Source: Tolypothrix sp. FACHB-123
GTDB taxonomy: Bacteria; Cyanobacteriota; Cyanobacteriia; Cyanobacteriales; Nostocaceae
Direction: 5' to 3'
Length of the DNA: 64,000 bases
Assembly (NCBI RefSeq): GCF_014697075.1
Contig: NZ_JACJRE010000004.1
Coordinates: forward strand, 124,001 to 188,000
Shown here one piece after another: positions 10,060 through 19,442 of this stretch. The notes beneath the pieces are model-generated. The model saw nothing but the letters and a program-made list of their open reading frames with translations, ran no database searches and was not told the origin of the DNA. Made by a program: the position numbers and the translations under genes. Within the stretch, counting starts at the first letter, position 1. Every line of letters begins with the position of its first letter.

Positions 10060-10653
10060 TTGAAACTGATATTAGTAGCGCCCGATTCATCATTAGCAGC
10101 AGCATTTCAAGAACATTTTTATTATTTGCCTAATGTTGAAATCGTTAATGACTACTTTGAGTGGTTACCGAACTATGACTGTTTAGTTAGTCCTGGTAAT
10201 TCATTTGGGATGATGGATGGTGGGATAGATGCTGCCATTATCAAATTTTTTGGTAGTGCATTGATGGAAAAAGTCCAGCAACAAATACTGACAAGGTATT
10301 TAGGCGAACAGCCAGTAGGAACATCAATGATTGTAGAAACCGATTATCCATTACATCCGTTTTTAGCGCACACGCCGACAATGCGAGTTCCTATGTCTAT
10401 TATTGGGACAGATATTCCTTATGTAGCGATGTGGGCTATGCTGTTGTCTGTGCGACAACATAACCAAGATGCTGAGTACAAAATTAATACCATTGCTTGT
10501 CCTGGTTTAGGTACGGGAATCGGTCGAGTAGCATATAGTGAGGCTGCTAGACAGATGGCGTTAGCCTACGATCATTTCCTTTACCCACCAAAGCATCTTA
10601 ACTGTTTTGTTGCAGCTTCTAGACAACTTTTGATCTGGGAAGGAAGTTGTTAA
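10060..10653 (+). CDS. Macro-domain (ADP-ribose-binding type) protein
   Basis: The protein is 197 residues. It has the two hallmark macro-domain loops: YDCLVSPGNSFGMMDGGIDA (residues about 40-60), matching the N-(A/S)-N-x-x-x-x-x-x-G-G binding loop, and ACPGLGTGIGRVAYSEAARQM (about 145-165), the phosphate-binding loop. Such proteins bind or hydrolyse ADP-ribose derivatives; here the substrate is unknown. The start is a TTG with a strong GGAGG ribosome binding site nine bases upstream; no ATG fits. It stands alone between tmRNA and a decayed gene. Confidence 0.85.
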   Translation: MKLILVAPDSSLAAAFQEHFYYLPNVEIVNDYFEWLPNYDCLVSPGNSFGMMDGGIDAAIIKFFGSALMEKVQQQILTRYLGEQPVGTSMIVETDYPLHPFLAHTPTMRVPMSIIGTDIPYVAMWAMLLSVRQHNQDAEYKINTIACPGLGTGIGRVAYSEAARQMALAYDHFLYPPKHLNCFVAASRQLLIWEGSC

Positions 10654-10661
10654 GCGGCATA

Positions 10662-10720
10662 TCAATATATTTTAGAGGGCATGGCACTGCCATTGCTCCT
10701 ACTATGGCATTGTTTTTTTA
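10662..10720. repeat. Dispersed palindromic element (TAGAGGGCA..TGCC type)
   Basis: ATATATTTTAGAGGGCATGG leads into an imperfect GGCA/TGCC hairpin, then CTAC, ATGGCATTG and a T-run. A homologous copy with the same order of parts lies at 30951-31008. It may end the macro-gene transcript. Confidence 0.6.
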
Positions 10721-10737
10721 ATTGGTGTAACGATGTT

Positions 10738-11100
10738 GGGGATTTTGGCGTAAGTTCTGTTTTGATACCAGAGGTTTTGGAGACGACTTCTCAGGCTAAG
10801 ATGGGAAGAGTACCCGCCTCTTCCCATAAGACATAACTTAAGCGTCCCCTCTTCTTTTACAAAGCGTTCTACTCCTAAGCTGAGAAATGTATCTGGTACT
10901 AATGGCGGTTGTAATGGTGCATAATAAATGCCCATATCGATACCAAAAAACCAGTCAGCACTGTTATTCTATGCTCAAGCTAAAATCGCTGTTATTAAAT
11001 TAGGGATGAGGTGTTAGAGTTCGTTATCTACCAGGGTGTCATCAGAGTCGGGAAGTTCTGCTGCGGATGGCAGATAGTCAAGGGGATTGTACTGTACCAT
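10738..11100 (-). pseudogene. Decayed Uma2-family (DUF820) endonuclease-like gene
   Basis: Reading the minus strand from the ATG at 11100 gives MVQYNPLDYLPSAAELPDSD, the classic N-terminus of cyanobacterial Uma2/DUF820 proteins. The same frame then meets a stop after VDNEL. It continues HLIPNLITAILA, two more stops, then DWFFGIDMGIYYAP and PPLVPDTFLSLGVERFVKEE. After that the homology moves to another frame (GRLSYVLWEEAGTLPILA, a stop, EVVSKT), so at least four stops and one frameshift are present, and the C-terminal half is missing. Uma2 proteins have a PD-(D/E)XK nuclease-like fold, are multi-copy in Nostocales and often decay. Confidence 0.85.
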
Positions 11101-11212
11101 GACAGTCTTGAGTTAGAGTAGGTGGCTATATTTTAAGGTTAAAATAATCAAGCTCCTGAGAATATGTACCTTTCAACAGTCACATTACGCCTGTCACAGA
11201 TAACATTTATAT

Positions 11213-12979
11213 ATGAACGCTACACAAGAAAAACTAAAACATCAATTTGCACAGGCCTTGGTGGCTGCGTTTGGCGCTGATTATGCTGGAGTAGATCCGA
11301 TTTTGGTGACTGCTAGCAATCCTAAGTTTGGAGATTATCAGGCGAATGTGGCTTTATCTTTGAGTAAAAGATTAGGAAAGCAACCAAGACAAATTGCAGC
11401 TGCGATCGCGGATAATCTAGATGTGTCAGAAATCTGCGAAGCGCCGGAGATTGCTGGGCCTGGGTTTATCAATCTCAAGCTGAAAACCACTTACCTGGAA
11501 GCACAAATCAACACAATTCACGCAGATTCGCGCTTAGGTATTCCCACTGCGAAAACACCACAGCGAGAAATTGTTGATTTTTCCAGTCCGAATATTGCTA
11601 AAGAAATGCATGTTGGGCATCTACGTTCTACTATTATTGGTGATAGTATTGCCCGGATTTTGGAATTTCTCGGACATGATGTTTTGCGGTTAAATCATGT
11701 GGGTGATTGGGGTACTCAATTTGGCATGTTAATCGCCTACCTCAGAGAGGTTTATCCAGAAGCTTTAACTACTGCAAATGCTTTAGATATTGGCGATTTA
11801 GTTAGCTTTTACCGCAAAGCTAAACAACGGTTTGATGCAGATGAAAAATTCCAAGAAACCGCCAGACAAGAAGTTGTCAAATTACAAGCTGGTGCTGAAG
11901 ATACAATCCATGCTTGGAAATTGCTGTGCGAACAATCCAGACAAGAGTTTCAGCTAATTTATAATTTCCTAGATGTTGATGTAAAAGAACGGGGCGAATC
12001 TTTTTATAATCCTTTACTACCAGGAATTGTGGAAGATTTAGAAAAATCTGGATTACTGGTAGAAAACCAAGGCGCAAAATGTGTATTTTTGGATGGGTTT
12101 ACTAATAGAGAAGGTGAACCTTTGCCGTTGATTGTGAAAAAATCTGATGGTGGTTATAACTACGCGACAACAGATTTAGCCGCATTACGCTACCGGATTC
12201 AAAAAGATGAAGCGAAGCGGATAATTTATGTCACAGATGCTGGACAATCAAATCACTTTGCCCAATTTTTTCAAGTAGCACGTAAAGCCGGATGGATTCC
12301 TGATGATGTGGAATTAGTTCATGTACCTTTTGGTTTGGTGCTTGGGGAAGATGGAAAGAAATTTAAAACCCGTTCGGGAGATACTGTTAGGTTGCGGGAT
12401 TTGTTAGATGAAGCAATTTCTCGTGCGCGCGCAGACTTAGAAGTAAGATTGAAAGAAGAACAACGGTCAGAAACTGAAGAGTTTATTAATCAGGTTGCTG
12501 AGGTAGTTGGTATTAGTGCAGTGAAATATGCTGACTTAAGCCAAAACCGCACCAGTAACTACATTTTCAGTTACGACAAAATGCTGGATCTCAAAGGTAA
12601 TACGGCTCCTTATATGCTGTATGCTTATGCCAGAATTCAAGGAATTAGTCGTAAGGGTGAGATTAACTTTGAGGAGTTGGGAGAAAATACCAAAGTTCTG
12701 TTGGAACATGAAACAGAATTAGCACTGGCAAAATATTTACTGCAACTCGATGAAGTTATTAATACTGTAGAGCATGACTTAATGCCCAATCGATTATGTG
12801 AATATTTGTATGAACTGAGTAAGAAATTTAATCAGTTTTATGATCGCAATCAAGGGGTTCAGGTTTTGGGCGCAGAAGAACCTTGGCGGACATCTCGGTT
12901 AGTTCTGTGCGATTTAACGGCGAGAACTTTAAAGTTAGGTTTATCGCTGTTGGGAATTCAGGTATTAGAAAGAATGTAA
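11213..12979 (+). CDS. argS: Arginyl-tRNA synthetase
   Basis: The protein is 588 residues, class I. It shows the N-terminal Add1 domain ([17 protein letters not shown]), the HIGH-type motif [20 protein letters not shown], the tail of the catalytic core [17 protein letters not shown] in place of a canonical KMSKS (normal for ArgRS), and the DALR anticodon-binding domain [12 protein letters not shown] to the C-terminus. It charges tRNA-Arg and is essential. It is a single gene, followed by a 26-bp palindrome. Confidence 0.98.
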   Translation: MNATQEKLKHQFAQALVAAFGADYAGVDPILVTASNPKFGDYQANVALSLSKRLGKQPRQIAAAIADNLDVSEICEAPEIAGPGFINLKLKTTYLEAQINTIHADSRLGIPTAKTPQREIVDFSSPNIAKEMHVGHLRSTIIGDSIARILEFLGHDVLRLNHVGDWGTQFGMLIAYLREVYPEALTTANALDIGDLVSFYRKAKQRFDADEKFQETARQEVVKLQAGAEDTIHAWKLLCEQSRQEFQLIYNFLDVDVKERGESFYNPLLPGIVEDLEKSGLLVENQGAKCVFLDGFTNREGEPLPLIVKKSDGGYNYATTDLAALRYRIQKDEAKRIIYVTDAGQSNHFAQFFQVARKAGWIPDDVELVHVPFGLVLGEDGKKFKTRSGDTVRLRDLLDEAISRARADLEVRLKEEQRSETEEFINQVAEVVGISAVKYADLSQNRTSNYIFSYDKMLDLKGNTAPYMLYAYARIQGISRKGEINFEELGENTKVLLEHETELALAKYLLQLDEVINTVEHDLMPNRLCEYLYELSKKFNQFYDRNQGVQVLGAEEPWRTSRLVLCDLTARTLKLGLSLLGIQVLERM

Positions 12980-13066
12980 CAGCTTGCATAATTTATTGAG
13001 AGAATTCCAAAAAATAAATTATGTCAACTTAAGCTATAAATAGCTTTACTTTAAGCTTCCTAGCTC

Positions 13067-13092
13067 GCCTGGGAATTAATTAATTCCCAGGC
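13067..13092. repeat. Perfect 26-bp palindrome downstream of argS
   Basis: GCCTGGGAATTAA is followed immediately by its exact complement TTAATTCCCAGGC. There is no U-rich tail on the + strand. It could be an RNA hairpin at the argS 3' end or a protein-binding operator. Confidence 0.7.
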
Positions 13093-13209
13093 TAATAGCT
13101 CAGTAGACTCAAAATTTTGAGGATACTCTTGGATTGATGTGGTAGAGGTAGGCGATAATGCGATCGCCATCAATGATTCAAAATAGAAAAGTAGTTGATT
13201 TGCGAAATT

Positions 13210-13356
13210 ATGAAATTCAAGGTTGTACTAGAACCCAGTGATGAAGGCGGATATACTGTCTATGTTCCCTCTCTTCCTGGTTGTCTCAGTGAAGGGGAAA
13301 CAGTAGACGAAGCATTAAAGAATATCCAAGAAGCAATCGAACTCTACCTTGAGTAA
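13210..13356 (+). CDS. HicB-like small protein (orphan antitoxin type)
   Basis: The protein is 48 residues. MKFKVVLEPSDEGGYTVYVP, SLPGCLSEGETVDEALKNI and EAIELYL match the partial RNase H-like fold of HicB antitoxins (E-x-x-x-G-Y-x-x-x-x-P-x-L-P-G-C-x-x-x-G-x-T-x-E-E-A). The C-terminal DNA-binding part is absent and no HicA toxin gene lies on either side. It is an orphan: either a remnant of a toxin-antitoxin pair or one of the many solo HicB proteins of cyanobacteria. It runs towards the 3' end of the macroglobulin gene with only 4 bp between stops. Confidence 0.75.
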   Translation: MKFKVVLEPSDEGGYTVYVPSLPGCLSEGETVDEALKNIQEAIELYLE

Positions 13357-13360
13357 ATAG

Positions 13361-16300
13361 TTATTTAGTCTCTTCTACTATCAGTGTAGAATCAGCCGCA
13401 CGCCCAAATTCTTCTGGTGTATATTGTAAATGCGCTTGGGCACCAGGCCAGAGGAATTTACCGGGGGTAACGGAACGGACTAAGTAATGCAGGCTGTAAA
13501 CTCCTGGATCGAGGTGGTCGGCATAGGCGATAATGCGATCGCGATATATATTCCTAAATCCTAATTGCCAACTATCGGCTTTTGCTTGCAATGCGGCGGT
13601 TGTAGTTTGGAAACTAGCGTCTACTGCTTCTAATCCGGCTGGTAGAGGATCTGTAATTACTACATGCTCTACTGGATGGTCGGTAATAATTTCTACACCA
13701 ATATCAAATACTTGTCCCGGTTTTAAGGTTAAGGGTTTATCGAAGGCGTAAAGTCCAAATTTTTGCAGAATGTTTTTCTCTTCGCCTAATTTCTGAATTT
13801 CTCTGCTGACTCTTAACCCGTTAAATTTACCTGGTTGATTTCCTTGCAAGCGGTAATTATAAGCTACCAGATAATGTAATTTACCTCTGCCGGATTTTTG
13901 TAAGATTAAATCGTGGCGATCGCGTGGTAATTTATCCATTGGCACATTAATCTGTAAGCTAGGATTGCTGTACCCTTCAAAGCGATTTTCGCCTAACTTT
14001 TTACCCGCTAATTGTACGGAAGCAACAAAGTTTGGTGGTGTGGGTTGGAGTTGGCTATATTCTACTAAGGCTGTGAGTGCTTGCGCGTTGTTATAACTAG
14101 TTTGCCATGTACCATCTCTTCTTTGAGCTAGCAAACTTTGAAATAATTTATCGACAACTTCCGGTTTGGCTTTATTAGCAATAAATAACCGCAAAGCTTG
14201 TGCTTGTGCTGTTGTCTGCGAACTCATCCATCCCCAACTATTAGGTATACTAATTACTGCTGTCCTACCAGTTTCATAGATACTTTTTTGTAACTGGTTA
14301 AACATGGTTTTGGCTTCATCTTGCCATTCGGGGAATTGGGATAAGTACTGCGCTAATTTGATTTGATTAACTACATCAAATTTATTACGCTGTTGGTAAA
14401 TATCTGCTAAGAAGCTATTGCGTTTATCGCCTAATTCTGCTAATGCGATTAAGGTATTTAGTTGAAGTTGAGTTTTACATACTTGCTGTTTACAAAAATC
14501 ATATTGTCCGGGGTTAGCGAGGACTTTTTGCAAGTAACTCTTAAGGCGAGACAGCATTGCCGAATTAATCGCGCCGGGGAAGGCTTGATTGGCTTTGGCT
14601 AAGGATTCCGCCGCATAAGCAGATATCCAAGGATCTGATTTTTCTTGTTCTGGATAGGAAGCAAAACCACCATCGCCTAGTTGCAGTTTTTGCAGTTGTT
14701 CTGTGGCTTGATTGGCTTGTTGATTAATGTTGAATTCCGCAAATGTCTGTCCATATTTTTGGGATAAAGTTTGCAAATTCGCTGCAATCATTAACTGACT
14801 GGCTGCGGGTTCAGCGAAGGGTAACTCATCATCACCTAAAACTTGTTTGGCTGGTGCTGTAATTTCTGGAACTAAGGTACTCGCCAGTTGAATATCTAAA
14901 CCTCCCGCGTTGGGGATGGTATTTTTATCTACATTTAAAGGTATCTTGATTTGCTTTTCGGTGATGCCGGTTTCTACAACTTGTTCAGTAATTTCTAGCG
15001 GCTTAATTTCTAAAGGTAGTTCAAATGCATCGGCTGCATTATTTAACTGTGTGGTAAAGCGGATTTTCGCCTCTCCCACATCTTCCGCCAACATGGGGAA
15101 GCGATAAGCTTGGGTAGTGGTTTGTGCTGGGGTTTGTAAATTTGTGGTGGTGGGGTTATTCTCGGCAAATTTGACTGTACCGCTAATTTCGCCGTTAATC
15201 GAGAGGTTTCCGCCGTTTCCCGTGTTATTGGTAACTGATAAACCAGCCAGCAGGCGATCGCCTGGACGGGCGAATTGTGGCAAAATGGCGTTAGTGAGTA
15301 ATGGTTTTGTCGTGATAAAAGTGCGATCGCCATTGCCAAATCGCAAATTACCATCGGTAGCTACAGCCATGACGCGCCATGTAGTTAAGTCATCGGGAAG
15401 TTTAAAGGTTATCTGTGCTTTCCCTGTAGCGTCGGTGAGTACAGCACCGTTGTAATAGGCTAAGGCTTGAAAATCTGTGCGCACCCTGGTATTTGCTGCG
15501 CCTGATGAAAAGCCACCGCCATAACCCCAGCCTTTGGGTTTGGGGATGTCTTGGGGTTGAATGACGACATCGGGACGATTATCACTGAAGCGAGTTGCGA
15601 TCGCTTGTTCGGCGTATACTGTATTTACTAAATCTGGTGGACGATAGCCAGATAGTTGCAATACAGCTTCATTCACCACCATGACTGTAATTTGTCCGGA
15701 GGTGGGGTTACCTTGGTTATCTTTCAGTTCTAGTTGAACAGTTTCCTCCGCACCAGGTTCTAATGATGCTTGCAATGGGTTAACTTGTACTGTTAAATAT
15801 TTATCTTGCAAGTTGACTTTAAAAGGTGCAAAGCCAATTTTCACTAATTTATCTAAGCTTCCCGGTTCTACTTCCTGAATTGGTTTACCTTGTCTAACTA
15901 ATACAGCTTGTACTGCTGCATTGGGTAACATTTCTGGCGTAACTGTAAACTGAATTTGTGGTGCGCCTCCCTTAACTTTGGTAATTTGTTGATAGAGAGG
16001 TTTGTCTTTAATGACTGCAAAATACAATTCTGCTTCTGGGTAGGGAGATTGAATTAATGCTGTTGCAGTTTCCCCTGGTTTAAATTCTTTTTTATCTAAT
16101 TTAACTTCTAGCCTATCTTCATCTGGCGCACCCCAATAAACTTGGTTATCTCCAGTTACCCAAATTTGTAAATCTGTGGCGCTGATTTCGTCTTTGGTAT
16201 CGCTAAAATTTGCCCTAATTCTATAAGAACCGGATGCTTTTGGCGTTAAAGTTACCGATTGGGGATTACTTGCAGATGTGACTTCTACTTGTCCGACTGT

Positions 16301-19081
16301 TTTATATTCAACTTGATTTTTTGGCGTGCGGCTACCTTCAACTACTTTGGTAACGCTACTATATTTTATCTCTTGTAATTCTAGCTTTAGTCGTTGACCT
16401 GTAAGCAATTTTCCGCTAGGGTCAGTAACAATGGTTTCAATATTAAATGGTTTACCAGCATCAGCCACAAAATTACTTTTTAACCCAATTAACCGATTAC
16501 TAGGTAAAGCTGTAAAACTTTGGGAATTTGCTACCGATAAATTAGAAACATCTGCGACTTGTACATCTACCCGGTAAGTCATGGGGTAGGGTAAATCTTT
16601 CGCTACCGTCAGACTTTGTTCGCTTTTCCCATTTGCATCGAGTGTAGCAGTAGTTTGTAAAACATCGCTAGTGACATTCGGACTCTCTTCCGGCCAAAAC
16701 CATTGTCTACCAAAACTAAATTCTTCCCAACCTTTAGGAATAAAATTAGCTTGTTGGCGAGTCACAAAATATTTTGCTTCGCCTCCTTGTACAGGCGCAC
16801 CAAATAAATAATTACTAGCAGCTTTCGCCGCAACAGTATCGCCAATATAAGCAAATTCTTTATCTAAATTCAGTTCAACTTTAAAATTAGGCGGTTTAAA
16901 TTCAGCAACGCGGAATTCTCCAGAAATTGCTTGCCCAGATTTCCCCTTCGCCTCGACTGTATAATAGCCTAAGCGTTGAGTTTTACTAATTGGTAATTCT
17001 AAGGAGAATGTCCCAAATTCATTAGTGGTTTTCGTGCCTAAATTCGTCCTTTTGCCATCAGGATCTACTAAATTTACTTGGTAAGCTGCATTTTTATCTT
17101 GCTGAATGTTACCATTTTGTAAATAATCGGCAAAACCAGTTAACCAAGCTTTTTCACCTGGTTGATATAATTGTCTATCAGAGAAAATAATTCCCCGCGA
17201 TTCTGGTTTACCATCTTGCCAACCTGCATCAATCCCATAACCATATACGCCGCTATATTCTTCTGTTCTTGTAAATGCCCAATCTTGATTTTCACGGGCA
17301 ATTATTAATAGTTCAGGTGCTTTTGCTAATCTTTGACTACCAGGAAAACATTGCTGTAAATCTGCGGGTTTAATAGTTAAATTACCACTATCATCTGTTT
17401 TCCCTGTTGCGCAAGGTGAAACTGACAGACGAGATTTTGTATTTAATTTTGATTGATAAATTTCTACAGATGCAGCTTTCACCGGCGCACCATCACTTAA
17501 ATGATGAACGCGAATTAAACCGGAATCAGGAAACCATTGAGAAAATACACCTAAATTGGTTAATTGTACTAAGCCGTAAGTTGTAGGTTCGCGCCAAAGT
17601 TCTTTACCATTTTCTTGATATTTATTAGTCCTGGCTTGCACGCCATAGGCTAACATTCCTGTAGGTGCAGAGAGTTTTTCTCGTAGAGGTACGTTAATAT
17701 CAACGGCTTGGTTGTTCTTCCTAGCCACAGAGAAACTTTGCCATTCACCTGGTTTAGGTAATAAATTACTCGCGTAATTATCGTAAACTAAATCTGTTGG
17801 CTGAACGACTTTATATGCGGCTTTGTATTTCGCCTCTGGTAAATTTATTGTATTGATATTTAACTGTAAATCTTTACCAGCAGGGAAAATATTTAAATCA
17901 GAGGGAAGCCAAATATCTCCAGCTACATCACCAGTTTCATAATTAACTGTGACGGGTTTACCTAAAGTTTGTCCAAATTTATCTTTGAGATTTCCCCCGA
18001 CTGTAATTGTATAACTAGTTGCTGGCGCTAAGGCATAGGGATTGATATTAATTACTCTATCTTCATCGTTAACTTGGATGAGTCGAGGAATATCTTTTGG
18101 TGTCGGGGTAATGGTGATATTTTCTTTAGCAGAATCGGGAAGGATGATGTTATTAAATTCTAATTGCGGACTACCTTTAACAAATCTCCCGTAAGTTCCC
18201 CCGGCGTCTGGTTGTCCGTAATAATTAATTTTTTGCAATGCTAAAGGTGAATAAGTAGCTAATTTACTGACGAATTCTTTTTCACTAGGTAAATTACCAT
18301 AAGCGGGACGAATCCCTGGCGCAAAAGTTAGGCGATAACGAGTAGCTGTGGTGAGATTTTGTTGGGGAATCAGTTTGTAAACCCAATTAATTTGTGACGG
18401 ATCGAATTTTTCTAAAGGATCTTCGGTTTCTTGGGGTTTATCTTCTTTAACTAGTTCTACTTTAAAGTTAATTTTTTCTGTTTTACCTTCGGGAATTAGC
18501 TGTAAATTTTTGGCGACAGAATTAACATCTAATTCCACATTCGAGGTAAATTCTAATTTAGGCTGTAAATCAATTGGTTGATCGTCAGCCTTTTCCATTG
18601 GGTTAACGCCTGGTAAATTCGTCAGTTTAATCGGTTCTGTATTAAAAGTCCAAGCTAAATCTTGATTTAAACGATGTTTTTTTAAGTCAGATAAGCCAGA
18701 TTTTAGGGTTACTTGAAATCTTGTTGCTTGGGGTAAGGCTTTATCAGCTTGAAAACCCACCATCCGGGGTGTCAAAAAGCGAAATCTTCCGGGAATAGGT
18801 GGGGTGAGTTCAAATTTTTGCAGTAAATTTTGCTGTTCTGGACTATCTAGACTTTCAACGGGAATTAATGCTTCTTTAAACCTGATGCGAATTTGATTCA
18901 GGGGTTTCGCATCGCCAACGGGACTAATTTGTTCTATCCAATCTGGTAATTTAGGCGGTGCGAGAGGCGCAACTGTTGGTAGTGGTTCTTTTCCTGAATT
19001 AATGCCGAAAAAGTTACACCCTGCTATTCCTAGCATTAGTGTGAGGGTAAGTAAAAATTTAATTAAAGTTTTAATAATCAT
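13361..19081 (-). CDS. Bacterial alpha-2-macroglobulin lipoprotein
   Basis: The protein is 1906 residues. A lipoprotein signal peptide ends in the lipobox GIAGC (Cys22), so it is probably anchored to the periplasmic face of a membrane. The order is N-terminal Ig-like MG domains, bait-type region, the A2M core with GGFSSGAANTRVRTDFQ and LTDATGKAQITFKLPDDLTTWRVMA, a toroid domain and a C-terminal domain. The thioester motif CxEQ is missing: none of the six cysteines is in such a context, and the aligned place reads ELPFAEPAASQLM. In other bacteria this protein partners PBP1C to protect the envelope against proteases; here pbpC is the divergent neighbour. Confidence 0.93.
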   Translation of the reverse strand: MIIKTLIKFLLTLTLMLGIAGCNFFGINSGKEPLPTVAPLAPPKLPDWIEQISPVGDAKPLNQIRIRFKEALIPVESLDSPEQQNLLQKFELTPPIPGRFRFLTPRMVGFQADKALPQATRFQVTLKSGLSDLKKHRLNQDLAWTFNTEPIKLTNLPGVNPMEKADDQPIDLQPKLEFTSNVELDVNSVAKNLQLIPEGKTEKINFKVELVKEDKPQETEDPLEKFDPSQINWVYKLIPQQNLTTATRYRLTFAPGIRPAYGNLPSEKEFVSKLATYSPLALQKINYYGQPDAGGTYGRFVKGSPQLEFNNIILPDSAKENITITPTPKDIPRLIQVNDEDRVININPYALAPATSYTITVGGNLKDKFGQTLGKPVTVNYETGDVAGDIWLPSDLNIFPAGKDLQLNINTINLPEAKYKAAYKVVQPTDLVYDNYASNLLPKPGEWQSFSVARKNNQAVDINVPLREKLSAPTGMLAYGVQARTNKYQENGKELWREPTTYGLVQLTNLGVFSQWFPDSGLIRVHHLSDGAPVKAASVEIYQSKLNTKSRLSVSPCATGKTDDSGNLTIKPADLQQCFPGSQRLAKAPELLIIARENQDWAFTRTEEYSGVYGYGIDAGWQDGKPESRGIIFSDRQLYQPGEKAWLTGFADYLQNGNIQQDKNAAYQVNLVDPDGKRTNLGTKTTNEFGTFSLELPISKTQRLGYYTVEAKGKSGQAISGEFRVAEFKPPNFKVELNLDKEFAYIGDTVAAKAASNYLFGAPVQGGEAKYFVTRQQANFIPKGWEEFSFGRQWFWPEESPNVTSDVLQTTATLDANGKSEQSLTVAKDLPYPMTYRVDVQVADVSNLSVANSQSFTALPSNRLIGLKSNFVADAGKPFNIETIVTDPSGKLLTGQRLKLELQEIKYSSVTKVVEGSRTPKNQVEYKTVGQVEVTSASNPQSVTLTPKASGSYRIRANFSDTKDEISATDLQIWVTGDNQVYWGAPDEDRLEVKLDKKEFKPGETATALIQSPYPEAELYFAVIKDKPLYQQITKVKGGAPQIQFTVTPEMLPNAAVQAVLVRQGKPIQEVEPGSLDKLVKIGFAPFKVNLQDKYLTVQVNPLQASLEPGAEETVQLELKDNQGNPTSGQITVMVVNEAVLQLSGYRPPDLVNTVYAEQAIATRFSDNRPDVVIQPQDIPKPKGWGYGGGFSSGAANTRVRTDFQALAYYNGAVLTDATGKAQITFKLPDDLTTWRVMAVATDGNLRFGNGDRTFITTKPLLTNAILPQFARPGDRLLAGLSVTNNTGNGGNLSINGEISGTVKFAENNPTTTNLQTPAQTTTQAYRFPMLAEDVGEAKIRFTTQLNNAADAFELPLEIKPLEITEQVVETGITEKQIKIPLNVDKNTIPNAGGLDIQLASTLVPEITAPAKQVLGDDELPFAEPAASQLMIAANLQTLSQKYGQTFAEFNINQQANQATEQLQKLQLGDGGFASYPEQEKSDPWISAYAAESLAKANQAFPGAINSAMLSRLKSYLQKVLANPGQYDFCKQQVCKTQLQLNTLIALAELGDKRNSFLADIYQQRNKFDVVNQIKLAQYLSQFPEWQDEAKTMFNQLQKSIYETGRTAVISIPNSWGWMSSQTTAQAQALRLFIANKAKPEVVDKLFQSLLAQRRDGTWQTSYNNAQALTALVEYSQLQPTPPNFVASVQLAGKKLGENRFEGYSNPSLQINVPMDKLPRDRHDLILQKSGRGKLHYLVAYNYRLQGNQPGKFNGLRVSREIQKLGEEKNILQKFGLYAFDKPLTLKPGQVFDIGVEIITDHPVEHVVITDPLPAGLEAVDASFQTTTAALQAKADSWQLGFRNIYRDRIIAYADHLDPGVYSLHYLVRSVTPGKFLWPGAQAHLQYTPEEFGRAADSTLIVEETK

Positions 19082-19170
19082 ATTTAATATAGATATCTCT
19101 TGTCTTAGCGTGAGATTATTCTATAGATAACCAATAAGAGGGGATTGTTCCTAGTAATAAGTACAATTCT

Positions 19171-19280
19171 TAATGATATTTAAACGAACCGCGTTCGCGC
19201 AGCGTCTCGCAGAGAAGACACAAAGAACACGAAGAGAAGAGTGATGAACCGCAGAGGCGCAGAGGACACAGAGAATTAAG
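19171..19280. repeat. Dispersed GAACCGCAGAGGCGCAGAGG repeat, intergenic copy
   Basis: The 360-bp spacer between the divergent macroglobulin and pbpC genes contains this repeat at 19246-19273 and a degenerate related stretch just upstream (CGCAGAGAAGACACAAAGAA). The same sequence occurs inside two coding regions, at 26693-26724 and 42800-42829. A CAAATGACTAATGACAACTG heptamer tract follows at about 19320-19350. Confidence 0.8.
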
Positions 19281-19442
19281 AAATGTTGATTTTTTGGAGA
19301 TGATAATTGGAGAATAAATACCAATGACAAATGACTAATGACAACTGACAAATCAGTTGTAAATTGTTAGTAATATTTCCTGATTAAAGTGCGATCGCTA
19401 CGTCAAAATTAAAGTAAGTTTGACAGGGTAGAGCATTCGCTG

